A stretch of 64,000 bases of DNA from positions 44,152 through 108,151 of the forward strand of contig JAJZFV010000040.1 in assembly GCA_021805205.1 (NCBI GenBank). Direction: 5' to 3'. The position numbers and the translations under genes were made by a program. Below, in pieces: positions 34,729 to 43,852 of this stretch. The stretch is from Actinomycetes bacterium. Its GTDB lineage: Bacteria; Actinomycetota; Acidimicrobiia; Acidimicrobiales; Acidimicrobiaceae. Numbering within the stretch: position 1 is the stretch's first letter; each line of letters starts with the position of its first letter. A model generated the notes under the pieces. It had not been told where the DNA came from. It saw only the letters and a program-made list of their open reading frames with translations, and did no database searches.

Positions 34729-36201
34729 TTAACCCTCGACTGCAATTGCTATAGCGCTCGGAGCTCCTTGAGGCCTTTTTGCGCTCCTAATTGCAAACAC
34801 CGAAACGATAGTGCCCGCCAAAGCCATTAGTGCTGCGGCCCGAAAGCCGTTGGTCCACCCCGATATCTCCGAGGCCACTTTTATAGCTAACGGCGACTTT
34901 ACCCCCGATGTGCTAAGTAGGCGAACCTTCGAGGCTACCCCTGCCTCAGCGACGGTTGCCAATACTGAGATCCCGAGAGATCCTCCGACCTGCTGTGAGA
35001 CAGAGACCATGGCAGATCCAATCCCAGCTCGACGAGGATCAATCTCCGTCATTGCGGTTGGGAAGACGCTAGAGAAGGTCATACCCAGTCCCGTGGCATT
35101 TAGAAGTAGTGTCGGCAAGATCACCGTCAGATAGCTACTGTGGCTATTCAAGTTAGAGAAGATAAACAGAGCGGTCGCAGAGGCTGCTGGTCCATAGATC
35201 ATCATTGGAAGAGCTCCAAACTTCTTCATGAACCATGCCCCATTCCTAGCAAGGACCATAACCGTTAGAGTCATCGGCAGAAACGCAAAGCCGGTCTTCA
35301 AAGGAGAGTATCCCAGGACGTCTTGCAAGAATTGAGTCAGGAAGAACCACAGGGAAAACAGGGCGGCTGAGACAAGGAACATGACTAAGTAAGCCCCAGT
35401 TCGATTTCGATTCTCAAAGAGAAACAGCTCAAGGAGTGGTCTCTTGGCACTTCGCTCTCGAAGTACGAATCCCACCAAAGAGATAGCAGCGACTATGAAA
35501 GAGGCAACCGTGATGCTATTTGTCCAACCCGAAGCCGCTGCGTGGATAAATCCATAGACAAGAGAAGCGACACCAACTACCGAGGTAAACGCCCCCAGCA
35601 GGTCGCTAGGTACCTTCTGCTTCTCAGACTCCTTCAAGATCTTTCCCGCGGAAAGTGACAGTATCAAAGCAATAGGGGTGTTGACGAAGAAGACCCACCT
35701 CCAAGATAGATATTGTGTCAGTAGGGCACCCAGGATAAGGCCGAGGGAGGCGCCCGCGGCCGAGACTGCAGCGAAGATCGTAAGAGCCTCAGTTCGCTCC
35801 TTTGGGCCTTCAAAGTTTGACGCTACAAGCGCCAAAGCAGTTGGAGATGCGATTGCTCCACCGATACCCTGAAGAGCTCTAGCAGCTATCAGAAGCGCCG
35901 ATGAGGAGGCAAGACCGCCTAGAAGTGAGGCTCCGGCAAATAGGAGAACCCCTACGGTGAACATCTTTCGCCGTCCGAAGATATCTCCAGATCTTCCCCC
36001 TAATAGCAATAGGCCACCAAATACCAAGGTATACGCGTCTACAACCCAAGCTAAAGATGAGGTAGAAAAGGAGAGTGCCCTTTGGATCGATGGAAGGGCC
36101 ACATTTACGATAGTGATATCGAGGACTATCATCAACTGAGCACTCGCTATAACTGCAAGCGCTAACTTCGATTTACTCTTATGCGTTTCTTCATTACTCA
36201 T
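34729..36201 (-). CDS. MFS drug exporter, DHA2 (EmrB/QacA) type
   Basis: This is a second multidrug exporter with about 14 membrane segments, 490 residues. Segment 1 has LDITIVNVALPSI and the motif A loop is GGRSGDIFGRRKMF. It is divergent from a TetR regulator across a 110-base gap that contains an operator-like palindrome, so expression is very likely released when TetR binds a drug-like ligand. The ATG follows GAAGGTGCGGAATA. Confidence 0.92.
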   Translation of the reverse strand: MSNEETHKSKSKLALAVIASAQLMIVLDITIVNVALPSIQRALSFSTSSLAWVVDAYTLVFGGLLLLGGRSGDIFGRRKMFTVGVLLFAGASLLGGLASSSALLIAARALQGIGGAIASPTALALVASNFEGPKERTEALTIFAAVSAAGASLGLILGALLTQYLSWRWVFFVNTPIALILSLSAGKILKESEKQKVPSDLLGAFTSVVGVASLVYGFIHAAASGWTNSITVASFIVAAISLVGFVLRERSAKRPLLELFLFENRNRTGAYLVMFLVSAALFSLWFFLTQFLQDVLGYSPLKTGFAFLPMTLTVMVLARNGAWFMKKFGALPMMIYGPAASATALFIFSNLNSHSSYLTVILPTLLLNATGLGMTFSSVFPTAMTEIDPRRAGIGSAMVSVSQQVGGSLGISVLATVAEAGVASKVRLLSTSGVKSPLAIKVASEISGWTNGFRAAALMALAGTIVSVFAIRSAKRPQGAPSAIAIAVEG

Positions 36202-36252
36202 TATTCCGCACCTTCAAATTACCTTCAACGCTTATTCACTTTTTGCTTACTC

Positions 36253-36281
36253 TATAATATAAGATACGGGCCGTTTCTTAT
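36253..36281 (+). promoter_or_regulatory. -10 box and TetR operator palindrome
   Basis: TATAAT (36253-36258) is directly followed by a 23-bp palindrome centred at 36270. Its arms ATAAGATACGG and CCGTTTCTTAT match at 10 of 11 positions. It lies in the shared gap between the exporter and TetR genes, so one TetR dimer could block both promoters. Confidence 0.75.
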
Positions 36282-36312
36282 TCCCGTAGCTGCAAAAAAG
36301 AGAGATGTTAGG

Positions 36313-36936
36313 GTGCCGACCACCGAAAATACGAAGATGCGCCGAAGAGGTGCGGAACTTGAGCGCGAAATCTACGAAGCATCCTTCGATGAATTGATGC
36401 GAAGGGGATGTAGTCAATTTTCTATTGAAGGTGTGGCGGCTACCTCGGGTGCCTCCAAGGCGTCAATCTACCGACGCTGGCGCGACCGCGAAGATCTAAT
36501 CATAGACACAATCGACTTTTATTTTCCTCAGATTGTTCGCGAGACGCCAGTTGGCGATGCATTTGTACTACTCCAAGGAGCTCTTGACGAGGTGGTAGGC
36601 TTCTTCAACAGCGACCATGGTCAAATCGCCTACAACCTCCTCATCGAGTCAAGGAGGTCAAAGCGCTTATCCGAGATATTCGATAGGGCAATAGCTGAGC
36701 CTAGGCGGGACTACTTTCGCAGAATAATGTCTGAGAACTACCAAAATAGCGAGCTCTCGATTGAAGATTTAAACAAGATAGCGAATGTTGCTTCGTCGCT
36801 CTTGATCTACAACGTCTTCGTAAATGGTCTCCCAGTCGATTTGGAATTACCAAATCGAATCCTCGGCGAAATAATTAGACCCTTGGTCATTGGACTCGCC
36901 ACTAAACCAAGTTCGGTTCAGTCCTACAAGAGATGA
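36313..36936 (+). CDS. TetR-family transcriptional regulator
   Basis: This is a repressor with an N-terminal helix-turn-helix (GVAATSGASKASIYRRWRD) and an all-helical ligand domain. I choose the GTG at 36313, giving 207 residues and leaving the operator outside the gene. An in-frame opening back to 36181 would overlap the divergent exporter gene, and the ATG at 36337 is a further option. It sits back-to-back with the DHA2 exporter, the usual layout for drug-sensing control. Confidence 0.88.
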   Translation: MPTTENTKMRRRGAELEREIYEASFDELMRRGCSQFSIEGVAATSGASKASIYRRWRDREDLIIDTIDFYFPQIVRETPVGDAFVLLQGALDEVVGFFNSDHGQIAYNLLIESRRSKRLSEIFDRAIAEPRRDYFRRIMSENYQNSELSIEDLNKIANVASSLLIYNVFVNGLPVDLELPNRILGEIIRPLVIGLATKPSSVQSYKR

Positions 36937-36953
36937 TTCAGAACAAATAAGTG

Positions 36954-37871
36954 TTACCCGTTTTCATGGTAGACGTCGGGCTCAAAGAAGATCTGTCCAA
37001 CTATTGGAAGCGAACTTCTTATTCGCGCTTCAGCTTGATCGATATCTTCTGCAACCTCGGCCATAGAGACAGATGGACTATAGGCCACCTTTAGAGTCAA
37101 AAGCACGTCATCGGGGCTCAAGTGCATCGAGCGAATGTATATAATCCTCTTGGGAAGACCCGCCTCGACCACCGCAGCCTCAATCGTAGCTAAATCTTCA
37201 TCGCCAACCCCCTCCCCAAGTAGGAGGCTCTTCGACTCTCGATAGATAAAAAACGAGATAATGGCTAGAACTATCCCAATTACGATCGAACCTATAGCAT
37301 CGAAGACCTCATTTTTGGTTACTATCGAAAGCGTAAGTGCAACTAAGGCGATAACAATACCAACTAGGGCTCCAAGATCTTCGAACATTATCAGGAAGAC
37401 TTCGCTATTTTTAGTCCTCTTGGCAAATTTCAGGAGAGACTCTCCATCTATTCGCTCCCTCTTCGACTCCTTGGAGGCCTTCCGGTAGGAGTTGGCTTCC
37501 AAAGCGAAACTGAGCGCCAAAACTGCGATCGCAACAACCGGTGAATCGACCTTTGAAGAAGACGATAGCTTGACGACTCCCTCGCGAATCGAGAGCAATG
37601 ATCCAAGGAAGAATAGGGTAACTGCTACGGTATAGGAGGAGAGGTAGCGCTCGGGACCGTACCCAAATGGGTGTTCGAAGTCCCTAGCCCGCTTTGAGCG
37701 TCGAAGGCCAACGAATAAAAATCCTTGATTAGCAAAGTCAACCGCGGAGTGAGCACTCTCAGAAAAGAGTGATGCCGAACCAGTAATTACAGCGGCGATC
37801 ACTTTGACCACCAAAATAGCGAGATTGGTCAAACTCGCTACGATCACGGTACCCTTAGACGACTCCTCCAC
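36954..37871 (-). CDS. Cation diffusion facilitator (CDF) metal exporter
   Basis: This is a divalent metal/proton antiporter of 305 residues with about six membrane segments and a cytosolic C-terminal domain. The first metal site shows SESAHSAVDFANQ (HxxxD) and the second FEDLGALVGI (a D pair with E). The FGYGPERY motif is typical of the mammalian ZnT9-like branch. The start GTG has no clear ribosome binding site. The metal (Zn, Fe, Mn, Co) cannot be told from sequence. Confidence 0.88.
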   Translation of the reverse strand: MEESSKGTVIVASLTNLAILVVKVIAAVITGSASLFSESAHSAVDFANQGFLFVGLRRSKRARDFEHPFGYGPERYLSSYTVAVTLFFLGSLLSIREGVVKLSSSSKVDSPVVAIAVLALSFALEANSYRKASKESKRERIDGESLLKFAKRTKNSEVFLIMFEDLGALVGIVIALVALTLSIVTKNEVFDAIGSIVIGIVLAIISFFIYRESKSLLLGEGVGDEDLATIEAAVVEAGLPKRIIYIRSMHLSPDDVLLTLKVAYSPSVSMAEVAEDIDQAEARIRSSLPIVGQIFFEPDVYHENG

Positions 37872-38062
37872 GACGTCGATGCTAGTGGTAGCTCACCAAA
37901 TGATAGCTAAAAACTACAGTCTTCATCTCCAATAATCACCCCTCAGTCAAAGAGCGTCAGAGTCCACCAATAGATACTCTTTTCGAACAACTTCTACTTC
38001 CCCGTGATATCTAGCTAGTAATTACCTACGATCGATAGAAGTACAAAATTAGCGGTGGTCAA

Positions 38063-39232
38063 ATGGCGTTAGCGGCAATAACAAGTTGGGAGCTCTCAAA
38101 GTTCGAAAGAGGGGCGTCACTGCCCTTCTTCGATATGGTGGTGACCTCAGCCCTTCAAACCATCAAGAAGTCAAAGCTAACTCCAAGGGCCATCGATGGA
38201 CTTATCACGATTCAATCCAACTTTGCAGGTCCAGCCTTCAATGTAACACTGGCTGAGATTCTTGGGATCCACCCTAGTTATAGCCTCGACATTACAAATT
38301 ACGGCGCATCTCCAGCCGTCGCACTTTGGCACGCCAAGATGGCGATCGAGGCAAAGCTTGCCAAACGGATCCTAATAGTAGGTGGCGATTTAACGTATCA
38401 AGAGATGCGACGGCAAAGTCAAAGGCGGCCACCTGCGATTGCGATATTAGACGAGTTCGAATTAGCCTACGGAAGTCATATGGCAAATAGCGATTACGCG
38501 ATGATTGCACAGCTCCACAAAAAGCTCTATGGAACCACAGATGAGATGCGTGCCAAGGTAGTAGTAGATCAAAGGAAAAGCGCACTTCAAAACGAACGAG
38601 CCCTCTTTCGAGAGCCAACAGGGATCGACGATGTCTTAAATTCGAGGATAGTCTCATCGCCGCTGCACCTCCTCGAATGCGTTGCAACGGCTAGTGGCGC
38701 ATCGTCACTGTTAGTTACTGAGATAAGCGAGGCTAAAGAAATTGCCACATACGGTCTAGTCACGATTGAAGGCTTCGGCTATTACCAAGGAGGATTCACA
38801 TTAGCTAATACTGAACTGATCCAAAATGGTCTGGTAAGTGGCGTAGCTCAGGCAGCAAGGGGGGCCCTCGAAATGGCGAGGGTTGACATCTCCGAGGTAG
38901 ACATCTTCGGGGTCTACGACTGTTATCCAATTGCGGTAATGATTGCACTCGAAGATCTCGGATTGGTACCAAAGGGCGAGATCGGTCCATGGGTATTGGA
39001 AAACGACCTTACATTAGCTGGCCAGGTTCCGGTAAACACTAGTGGTGGCCAACTTAGCAACGGCCAAATAGGAGATGCAGGTGGTATGGTCAACTTGATA
39101 GAAGTAGTCGAAAGACTTGCTAAAGCTCAGAACTTTGATGAAGGTAGAGACTTTGAAGTGGGAGTGGCTACCTCAAATGGCGGACCTGCCATGAGTTGCG
39201 AATCGGTTACTGTACTTAAGGCTATGAATTAG
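38063..39232 (+). CDS. Thiolase-like lipid-transfer protein (Ltp aldolase type)
   Basis: This 389-residue protein has the thiolase fold of the SCP2-thiolase/Ltp group. The usual thiolase nucleophile region is replaced (YGASPAVALWHA), and the motif FGVYDCYPIAVMIALEDLG matches Ltp2-type proteins, some of which act as retro-aldolases on steroid or acyl-CoA side chains. The C-terminus keeps NTSGGQLSNGQIGDAGG. It is joined to a DUF35 protein by a one-base overlap, the same pairing seen in Ltp2-ChsH2. The substrate is probably an acyl-CoA but is not known. Confidence 0.85.
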   Translation: MALAAITSWELSKFERGASLPFFDMVVTSALQTIKKSKLTPRAIDGLITIQSNFAGPAFNVTLAEILGIHPSYSLDITNYGASPAVALWHAKMAIEAKLAKRILIVGGDLTYQEMRRQSQRRPPAIAILDEFELAYGSHMANSDYAMIAQLHKKLYGTTDEMRAKVVVDQRKSALQNERALFREPTGIDDVLNSRIVSSPLHLLECVATASGASSLLVTEISEAKEIATYGLVTIEGFGYYQGGFTLANTELIQNGLVSGVAQAARGALEMARVDISEVDIFGVYDCYPIAVMIALEDLGLVPKGEIGPWVLENDLTLAGQVPVNTSGGQLSNGQIGDAGGMVNLIEVVERLAKAQNFDEGRDFEVGVATSNGGPAMSCESVTVLKAMN

Positions 39233-39654
39233 TGGCAGTGCGTCCCAGCCCTAACCAATCAACGCACTACCTGCCCTTTTGGAGCCAGCTTCACCAGGGG
39301 GTAATTACAGTAGAGGTCTGTAGCAGCTGCAATAGGTCGCTCCCATATGGAACCTTTATCTGCCAAGACCACGGCATAGATAAAGTTGAATCACATACGA
39401 CAGCCACCAGAGGCCAACTCCTCACCCATACGACGATCGAAAAACACCATCACCCCCTACTCGATCTCGAGGCTCCCTATTCAATCGGAGTCGTAAAGGA
39501 AGATCGATTTGGAGCGCTGATCTACTGCAGAATCGAGGGGGAAATCACCGATGATGGCTGTAGCATCGCTCTTTCCACCCGAGATTTTGGGGACGGAGTA
39601 ACCTTGGTGGTCGCTACGCCCCTTCCCGAATCGCAGACTGATACCACCACTTAG
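39232..39654 (+). CDS. DUF35 (zinc ribbon/OB-fold) partner of the thiolase-like protein
   Basis: This 140-residue protein has an N-terminal rubredoxin-like finger (CSSCNRSLPYGTFICQDHG, Cys-x2-Cys then Cys-x2-His) and an OB-fold that usually contacts acyl-CoA. DUF35 proteins form complexes with thiolase-like enzymes. The GTG start shares one base with the upstream stop. Its stop overlaps the convergent ychF stop by four bases. One ribbon ligand is His and not Cys. Confidence 0.83.
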   Translation: MAVRPSPNQSTHYLPFWSQLHQGVITVEVCSSCNRSLPYGTFICQDHGIDKVESHTTATRGQLLTHTTIEKHHHPLLDLEAPYSIGVVKEDRFGALIYCRIEGEITDDGCSIALSTRDFGDGVTLVVATPLPESQTDTTT

Positions 39655-40736
39655 ACGTTAAATCGAAACTCGACGACGTCACCATCTTGCATTACGTACT
39701 CTTTGCCTTCGATGCGCGCCCTGCCCGCGGCTCGAACTGCGGCGATACTACCAGCCTCCATTAAATCATCGAAGTTCACCACTTCAGCTTTGATAAAGCC
39801 CCTCTGGAAGTCGGTGTGAATAACCCCAGCAGCCACCGGCGCAGTATCGCCAATGTGGATGGTCCAGGCGCGAGCCTCTTTTGGACCAGCGGTGAGATAG
39901 GTCTGAAGCCCTAGGGTACGAAAACCAACCGCTACCAGTCGCTCTAGACCACTCTTACTTTGGCCATAGGAGTCCAATATCTCACTAGCCTCCTCCTTAT
40001 CCAAGGAGGCTAATTCGGCCTCTATCTTGGCGCAGAGTACAACATAGGGAGCATCACCAACGACCTCTCCTAACTTTCGGTGAAGCTCCTCGTCACTTAT
40101 TGAATCTTCATCGACGTTGAAGACGTAGATAAATGGCTTAGCAGTAATTAGATGCGAGTCATAGATTGCATCGCCATCGACACTTCCGTCTTTGAGGTGC
40201 GAGTAAATAGTGTCGCCCCGATTTAGAAACTCTAACGCCTTGGCAACAGCTTCATATTTGGCCTGAGCTTCTCCTCCGCGTTTGGCATCCCTTGAGAGTT
40301 TTGCTAGTCGAGACTCAAGTGTGGCGATGTCGGCCAGAATCAGTTCTGTATTTATGGTCTCAATGTCTGCAATTGGCGCGACCTCACCATTTACGTGAAT
40401 TACATCAGGATCTTCGAACACTCGAACTACCTGACAGATAGCGTCGGTCTCACGAATGTGAGAAAGAAACTTATTTCCAAGGCCCTCACCAGTTGAGGCA
40501 CCTTTGACGATTCCTGCGATATCGACGAAGGTTATTAGAGCTGGAACGATCTGATCGGAGTTGTATAGAGCCGCCAACCTATCAAGCCTCTCATCGGGGA
40601 CCGCAACCACTCCAACGTTGGGCTCAATTGTGGCAAAAGGATAGTTAGCCGCAAGGACGTTGTTAGCGGTCAACGAGTTGAAGAGTGTCGACTTGCCGAC
40701 GTTAGGAAGACCGACGATTCCAATCGAAAGACCCAA
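39651..40736 (-). CDS. ychF: Ribosome-binding ATPase/GTPase YchF
   Basis: This is a universally conserved P-loop NTPase of the Obg family that binds ribosomes. Motifs: [15 protein letters not shown], the switch region [23 protein letters not shown] in place of the usual NKxD, and a C-terminal TGS domain ([20 protein letters not shown]). It has 361 residues. The TTG start has AAAGGAG eight bases upstream. Confidence 0.97.
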   Translation of the reverse strand: MGLSIGIVGLPNVGKSTLFNSLTANNVLAANYPFATIEPNVGVVAVPDERLDRLAALYNSDQIVPALITFVDIAGIVKGASTGEGLGNKFLSHIRETDAICQVVRVFEDPDVIHVNGEVAPIADIETINTELILADIATLESRLAKLSRDAKRGGEAQAKYEAVAKALEFLNRGDTIYSHLKDGSVDGDAIYDSHLITAKPFIYVFNVDEDSISDEELHRKLGEVVGDAPYVVLCAKIEAELASLDKEEASEILDSYGQSKSGLERLVAVGFRTLGLQTYLTAGPKEARAWTIHIGDTAPVAAGVIHTDFQRGFIKAEVVNFDDLMEAGSIAAVRAAGRARIEGKEYVMQDGDVVEFRFNV

Positions 40737-40865
40737 GATGAACTCCTTTGAAAAACTACCAACGATTCATGTTAGGCGACATACAACATATTTTTTACAC
40801 CCTGTAACCCATGGGCTATTAAAGAGTGCGGCAATTTAGGGGTAAAAGATAGCTACGATCCTTCT

Positions 40866-41495
40866 ATGCGCTTTTACAACCCCTCCGCCTTTCGTAGTGA
40901 TGACCTCGATGAAGTACTGACCTTCATAGAGCAAAATCCCCTCGCGACCTTGATCACCTCTAAAGAGGGTGAGACATTCGTCTCACACCTTCCTATGGTC
41001 GCCAAAAGGGAGGATGATAAAGTTGTACTAAATAGCCACTTCTCCAAGGCAAATCCCCACTTAGCCATCTGCCGAGAGGTACCGAGCGTCTACCTCGTCT
41101 TCCATGGTGTATCTGCAAGCGTAACCCCAACCCTCTACCTTGAAAAGGGAGTACCGACTTGGAACTACTCGGTAGTTCACCTACGGGGCAGACTTTCCTT
41201 CGTTAGCCAAGAGAACTCCGACTCCGCTCTAGAGGCGATGACACGCCACTTTGAATCGAAGCGGGGCAGCGAATTTACATCTACATCAGACGACGACTAC
41301 ATCAGATCGATGAAACGCGGCATTGAAGTAATCGAAATAGAGGTCACCGAGGTAGAGGGAAAGTTTAAGCTAAGTCAAAACCGCCAACTTGAAGATCGCA
41401 TCGCCGTAGCAGAATCACTAAATCAAAGCGTCGACTTGGAAGATAAGAGGACCGCGGCTGAGATGGCACGGGTAAATCACTTTGACTTGAACTAA
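40866..41495 (+). CDS. PaiB-like FMN-binding protein
   Basis: This 209-residue protein belongs to the PaiB/FMN-binding negative regulator family, which has a split-barrel flavin fold. Visible motifs are TFVSHLPMV, LVFHGVSASVTPTLY, VPTWNYSVVHLRG and GKFKLSQNR. In Bacillus, PaiB affects sporulation and protease genes; here only the fold is supported. It is a single gene with an ATG start. Confidence 0.88.
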   Translation: MRFYNPSAFRSDDLDEVLTFIEQNPLATLITSKEGETFVSHLPMVAKREDDKVVLNSHFSKANPHLAICREVPSVYLVFHGVSASVTPTLYLEKGVPTWNYSVVHLRGRLSFVSQENSDSALEAMTRHFESKRGSEFTSTSDDDYIRSMKRGIEVIEIEVTEVEGKFKLSQNRQLEDRIAVAESLNQSVDLEDKRTAAEMARVNHFDLN

Positions 41496-41506
41496 CGACA
41501 TTCCAC

Positions 41507-42421
41507 TTATGTAGGTCGGTACTGCTGAAGGTAAGCGGCGCTAACTACGTGATCGAGAAATTGAGCGGCGACCAAGTTTAGCGGTTCATCGCGGCGCACT
41601 ACAAGGTTCCAACTCTTGCTGATAGGCGTATTTGGAACTTCGACGACCGAAAGTCGACCATCTTTCAACTCTTCTATGACGCTATCGATCGAAAGAAGGG
41701 CTACACCCGCCCCAAGTAGACACGCCTCCTTAATAGCGGTATTGGAAGAAAGAGTAAAGAGCTGGGGCTCGATATTCAAACGGGATATCAATTCATCGCT
41801 ATTACTACGAGTCCCGGAACCCTCCTCCCTAACGAGCCAAGGACTTTGCGAAAGTAACTCAATGCGATGAACTTCGTCGATGGCGTCGCCAAATTGAGTC
41901 AATCTGCTTCGCCCGACCACCAGATAGAGTTTATGGCCTCGGCTAGCCCGTACCTCAAATGGTCGATTAGGGGGAGGTGTACCACATACCGCTAGGTCGA
42001 CGTTGTGGTTCTCGAGAAGGTCAAAGACTCTGTTGCGATTGGAGACCTCGACTTTTACCTCTATCTTTGGATCGATCGAGATGTAGGAGTCAAGCCACCT
42101 TGGCAACAAAACCTCTCCAGCCGTAGTTACGGCAGCAATCCTAAGGATTCGCTTGGCCCCTACCCCACTACCTCGAGTCACCAGGGTAGCCTCATCGATT
42201 AAGCCAAGGATCTTTTTAGAGTACTCAAAGAGGGTCGCACCGGCTTCGGTTAATCGAATACCGCGACCTTCGCGCACAAATAGCTCCACTCCGACTTCAC
42301 TCTTTAGAGAGGCAAGGGCGGTCGATACCGCTGCTTGGGTCACGAAAAGACGCTTAGCCGCCGCGGTAATCGAACCACTCTCCACCACCGCTACAAGAGT
42401 TTTCATTTGATTTGGGGTCAA
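41507..42421 (-). CDS. LysR-family transcriptional regulator (CbbR/YeiE-like)
   Basis: This is a 304-residue LysR regulator. The N-terminal helix-turn-helix is SITAAAKRLFVTQAAVSTAL. The effector domain contains LVREEGSGTR, seen in CbbR, CysL and YeiE. The start TTG at 42421 is plausible from the conserved N-terminus (TPNQMKTLVAVVESG). It converges with the PaiB-like gene. Neither a CO2-fixation nor a sulfur gene is next to it, so the target is unknown. Confidence 0.9.
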   Translation of the reverse strand: MTPNQMKTLVAVVESGSITAAAKRLFVTQAAVSTALASLKSEVGVELFVREGRGIRLTEAGATLFEYSKKILGLIDEATLVTRGSGVGAKRILRIAAVTTAGEVLLPRWLDSYISIDPKIEVKVEVSNRNRVFDLLENHNVDLAVCGTPPPNRPFEVRASRGHKLYLVVGRSRLTQFGDAIDEVHRIELLSQSPWLVREEGSGTRSNSDELISRLNIEPQLFTLSSNTAIKEACLLGAGVALLSIDSVIEELKDGRLSVVEVPNTPISKSWNLVVRRDEPLNLVAAQFLDHVVSAAYLQQYRPT

Positions 42422-42555
42422 TAGAGGCTCACCTTGAATTATGTGTTCTCTAACATCAAGCTAGCTGATCGACTTTGGCCGACTTTCGTTTGTTGAAGCC
42501 AATGCAACGCCAGAGCGAGGGTATTTAGAGTCGAAGCAGAGATAAATTGCATAAA

Positions 42556-42586
42556 CTCCTACTTGTAGGAGCCCTTTAGAAGGGGT
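42556..42586 (-). terminator. Two stacked hairpins after the small gene at 42587
   Basis: On the minus strand the stop at 42587-42589 is followed at once by CCCTT-CTA-AAGGG. A second hairpin, CTCCTA-CAAG-TAGGAG (42556-42571), follows and then TTTA. The T run is short, so termination is likely but not certain. Confidence 0.5.
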
Positions 42587-42820
42587 TTAGCATTCAATCC
42601 ACTTGAAGCAATTGGTTTTAGCTTCAGATACCTCGTTCAGCTGGCCGCCGACTTCATCAATGGGGACTGTCGTCCTTCCAACTCCAAAAAAACTACTCCC
42701 ACTCTTGATCGATGGACTACCAGAGAGCTCATTGGCACCTCCAGGATAAGCTACCTTAGCTACGACTCTTACCAGAACTTTGTTTATTACAAAGTTCAAA
42801 GCGCAGATCAAAAGATCCAA
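42587..42820 (-). CDS. Possible small protein of unknown function
   Basis: This 77-residue frame has a TTG start at 42820 with GGGAG eight bases upstream and a pair of hairpins immediately after its stop, which together look like a transcription unit. The first 25 residues are hydrophobic (ICALNFVINKVLVRVVAKVAY) and the rest is polar, with two cysteines near the end (NCFKWIEC). I do not recognise it. It could also be a chance frame in a 720-base gap. Confidence 0.4.
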   Translation of the reverse strand: MDLLICALNFVINKVLVRVVAKVAYPGGANELSGSPSIKSGSSFFGVGRTTVPIDEVGGQLNEVSEAKTNCFKWIEC

Positions 42821-43142
42821 ATTCGCAACTCCCTAAATCGAAGAAATATCGAATCGCAACTCAGCGGTGAAATATTAATCCTTAGCCAACTTCCATGAAT
42901 ATCGATAGTTTTGCTTCAAGAGAAAATCTATCCCTACCACAGCTCGCTGCCATGCGCATTTACATAGGTCAACCTATATCCTCATAATGTAGTCAAAGAC
43001 CGATATCGACGATATTTGTACGTACATTTAAAAAATATATAGGGGTCGAAGACAGCTTCGTCTGACATTGAACTTTCCAGCCCTGGATAAGTTAGTGATT
43101 CAGCGAACTTCACCAAAGCCAAAGGTCAAGCAAAAAAATTTC
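42821..43142. other. AT-rich intergenic region
   Basis: No gene is supported. A short hairpin, CGAAG-ACAG-CTTCG, lies near 43048. The promoter of the possible small gene on the minus strand should be here, together with the end of the Nudix transcript. Confidence 0.4.
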
Positions 43143-43769
43143 CTATATCGATACAAACTGATCAAGATCGAGTGAATCCAAGCTAACTACTTTGGATAGA
43201 CCCGCTGCCACCCTACTCTTTAGGGCAAATAGTCCAAGTAGAGTCTTGCCATCGATAATCACTCCGTCAGATATCAGCGACTCAATCTTTTCCAAGGGTG
43301 CAATCATACGAATTGCACTCTTTTCCTCGGGACTTTGGGGATCGATGTCGACTGACGATAACCCTCGAGCTAGGAAGACCTGAGTCTCCTCATCACAAAA
43401 GCCTGGGGTATTGTAGAAGGTAATCAGGGGCTCTATGTAAGTCGCAGCTACGCCAAGCTCCTCTGCCAATTCTCTTGCAGCACAGACAATCGGAGGCTCT
43501 CCAGCCACATCCCGTTTTCCCGCCGGTAATTCAACTACTTCGCGATCTAAAGCGGCACGGTACTGTTTGATAAATAATACAGAGGAGAGCTGCTCTAGAT
43601 AGGCAACGATAACCACGGCACCAGGGTGGCGAATAACATCGCGATACCCCAGTTCTTCAGAGTCGCTATTTGCTATTGCTACTCGCTCAATCTTGAGATA
43701 TCGAACTGGATCGTCGCTCGAGGGCCAGACGATCTTTGAGTGTTGCCGATCGATCCAAAATTTAGCCAC
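43143..43769 (-). CDS. Nudix hydrolase (ADP-ribose pyrophosphatase type)
   Basis: This 208-residue enzyme probably cleaves ADP-ribose or a related nucleoside diphosphate derivative. The Nudix box is GKRDVAGEPPIVCAARELAE followed by ELGV. It has one extra residue before the first Glu, which is also seen in the actinobacterial Rv1700 group. It is the last gene of the tlyA-nadK-recN-pyrG-Nudix block, the same place as Rv1700. It starts 83 bases after pyrG. Confidence 0.9.
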   Translation of the reverse strand: MAKFWIDRQHSKIVWPSSDDPVRYLKIERVAIANSDSEELGYRDVIRHPGAVVIVAYLEQLSSVLFIKQYRAALDREVVELPAGKRDVAGEPPIVCAARELAEELGVAATYIEPLITFYNTPGFCDEETQVFLARGLSSVDIDPQSPEEKSAIRMIAPLEKIESLISDGVIIDGKTLLGLFALKSRVAAGLSKVVSLDSLDLDQFVSI

Positions 43770-43852
43770 TTAGTCTCCCTGCTAATTTGGTACTTCTACG
43801 GTCCAAAGTGAGAAATAGGGACCTTATATCAAAGGATTTGAAGAGATGGAAG

